From positions 1-5,823 of the forward strand of contig JAOPZQ010000213.1 of NCBI GenBank assembly GCA_025964075.1: a stretch of 5,823 nucleotides of DNA. The letters run 5' to 3'. The DNA comes from Solirubrobacterales bacterium (GTDB lineage: Bacteria > Actinomycetota > Thermoleophilia > Solirubrobacterales > Solirubrobacteraceae). The notes beneath the pieces were generated by a model. The model saw nothing but the letters and a program-made list of their open reading frames with translations, was not told where the DNA came from and searched no databases. The translations under genes and the position numbers were made by a program. This document shows positions 4,631-5,823 of the stretch, piece after piece. Positions within the stretch are counted from its first letter, which is position 1. Every line of letters begins with the position of its first letter.

Positions 4631-5823
4631 ATGGCACACAAGGAACTGCGCTACAACTCGGAGGCGCGCAAGGCCCTGGAGGCCGGCGTCGACGCGGTTG
4701 CGAACGCGGTCAAGGTCACCCTTGGCCCGAAGGGCCGCTACGTGGTCCTCGACAAGAAGTTCGGCGCCCCGACCATCACGAACGACGGCGTGACCATCGC
4801 TCGTGAGATCGAGGTCGAGGACGTCTTCCAGAACCAGGGCGCCCAGCTCGTGCGCGAGGTCGCCACGGCGACCAACGACGTCGCGGGCGACGGCACCACG
4901 ACAGCGACCGTTCTTGCTCAGGCGATCGTTCGCCAGGGCCTGAAGAACGTCGCCGCCGGCGCCAACCCGCTCGCGCTCAAGAAGGGCATCGAGATCGCGG
5001 TCGACTCCGTCGTCGCTCACATCAGCGACTTGGCGGTGGAGATCTCGGGCAAGGACCAGATCGCCCGCGTCGCCACCATCTCGGCCGGCGACGAGGACAT
5101 CGGCGCCGTGATCGCCGATGCGATCGACAAGGTCGGCAAGGACGGCGTGGTCAACGTCGAAGAGGGCCAGACGTTCGGCATGGACCTCGAGTTCACCGAG
5201 GGCATGCAGTTCGACAAGGGCTACATCTCGCCGTACATGGTCACCGACCAGGAGCGCATGGAGGCGGTCCTCGAGGACCCCTACATCCTCATCGCCAACC
5301 AGAAAATCGGCTCGGTCCGCGACCTGCTGCCCGTGCTCGAGCAGGTCATCCAGAGCGGCAAGCCGCTCCTGATAATCGCCGAGGACGTCGAGGGCGAGTC
5401 GCTCGCGACGCTGGTGGTCAACAAGCTGCGCGGGACGTTCACCGCGGTTGCCGTCAAGGCTCCCGGCTTCGGCGATCGCCGCAAGCGCATGCTCGAGGAC
5501 ATAGCGATCCTCACCGGCGGCGAGGTGATCACCGAGGAGATGGGCCTCAAGCTCGAGAACACGAAGCTCTCGCAGCTCGGGCGTGCACGTCGCGTGGTCG
5601 TCGACAAGGACTCGACGACGATCATCGACGGTGCGGGCGAGACCGACGCCATCAAGGCTCGGATCAAGCAGCTCAAGGCCGAGATCGAGAACACCGACTC
5701 CGACTTCGATCGCGAGAAGCTCCAGGAGCGCCTCGCGAAGCTGTCGGGCGGCGTCGCGGTCGTCAAGGTGGGCGCTTCCACCGAGACCGAGATGAAGGAG
5801 AAGAAGCACCGCGTCGAGGACGC
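4631..5823 (+). CDS. groEL: Chaperonin GroEL, N-terminal 397 residues (3' truncated by window)
   Basis: This is the 60-kDa chaperonin that forms the double-ring folding chamber closed by GroES. The frame is open from ATG 4631 to the window end, giving about 397 of roughly 540 residues. Visible signatures are LGPKGR (31-36) and the nucleotide-binding [13 protein letters not shown] (85-97), with Asp87. The apical domain carries [14 protein letters not shown] (190-203), whose Tyr and Met fall in the substrate- and GroES-binding face. Downstream are [13 protein letters not shown] (244-256), [10 protein letters not shown] (275-284) and [18 protein letters not shown] (360-377). The last full codon, Asp397, corresponds to the catalytic Asp398 of E. 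coli GroEL. AAGGAG (4613-4618) precedes the start by 12 nt, slightly far but usable. Because the C terminus is missing, the window cannot show whether this copy has a Gly-Met or a His-rich tail, the usual way to tell actinobacterial paralogues apart. Confidence 0.99.
   Translation, partial: MAHKELRYNSEARKALEAGVDAVANAVKVTLGPKGRYVVLDKKFGAPTITNDGVTIAREIEVEDVFQNQGAQLVREVATATNDVAGDGTTTATVLAQAIVRQGLKNVAAGANPLALKKGIEIAVDSVVAHISDLAVEISGKDQIARVATISAGDEDIGAVIADAIDKVGKDGVVNVEEGQTFGMDLEFTEGMQFDKGYISPYMVTDQERMEAVLEDPYILIANQKIGSVRDLLPVLEQVIQSGKPLLIIAEDVEGESLATLVVNKLRGTFTAVAVKAPGFGDRRKRMLEDIAILTGGEVITEEMGLKLENTKLSQLGRARRVVVDKDSTTIIDGAGETDAIKARIKQLKAEIENTDSDFDREKLQERLAKLSGGVAVVKVGASTETEMKEKKHRVED

Noticed and set aside
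4598..5809. 403-codon minus-strand open frame antisense to groEL
   Set aside because: The plus strand is unmistakably GroEL. The antisense product is Leu/Asp/Val-rich low-complexity sequence, as expected from mirrored GroEL codons.
1..5823. Mobile elements, CRISPR arrays, tRNA or rRNA genes
   Set aside because: No transposase or integrase sequence, regularly spaced repeats, tRNA cloverleaf or rRNA-like stretch was seen; the window looks like ordinary chromosome.

Overview
The window is very GC-rich and its genes use almost only G or C in the third codon position. It comes from a high-GC Gram-positive bacterium. A CIRCE-controlled groES-groEL operon, an actinobacterial-style Crp family regulator and an ECF sigma/DUF4349 pair all suggest Actinomycetota. 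A Thermoleophilia/Solirubrobacterales-type genome is my best guess, from resemblance only.

Layout from left to right: (1) the 3' end of a glycerophosphodiester phosphodiesterase gene (+), meeting (2) a secreted protein gene on the minus strand, with a 9-bp hairpin in the 37-bp convergent gap. (3) Divergent from the secreted protein, and slightly overlapping its start, is an ECF sigma factor gene. It overlaps (4) a two-pass membrane protein gene with a DUF4349 domain, likely the partner or anti-sigma of the sigma factor. (5) A Crp/Fnr family regulator begins a second transcription unit. A perfect 7-bp inverted repeat with CRP-type spacing abuts its ATG. (6) A Nudix hydrolase overlaps the regulator's end, and (7) an ASCH/PUA-like small protein follows 14 nt later. 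(8) A 297-bp intergenic region carries a sigma-70-type promoter flanked by two CIRCE operators. It drives (9) groES and (10) groEL, the latter cut by the window end at about residue 397.

The genes form three probable working units. The sigma factor and DUF4349 membrane protein would be an envelope-signalling pair. The Crp-type regulator, Nudix and ASCH-like genes look like a compact operon of nucleotide- or RNA-related functions under apparent self-control. The GroES/GroEL chaperonin operon is under HrcA-type heat-shock repression, although hrcA itself is not in the window. Nothing here is clearly a new defence or mobile system. The less ordinary points are the predicted autoregulatory operator of the Crp-family gene, the paired CIRCE arrangement, and the zinc-finger-less DUF4349 putative anti-sigma factor.
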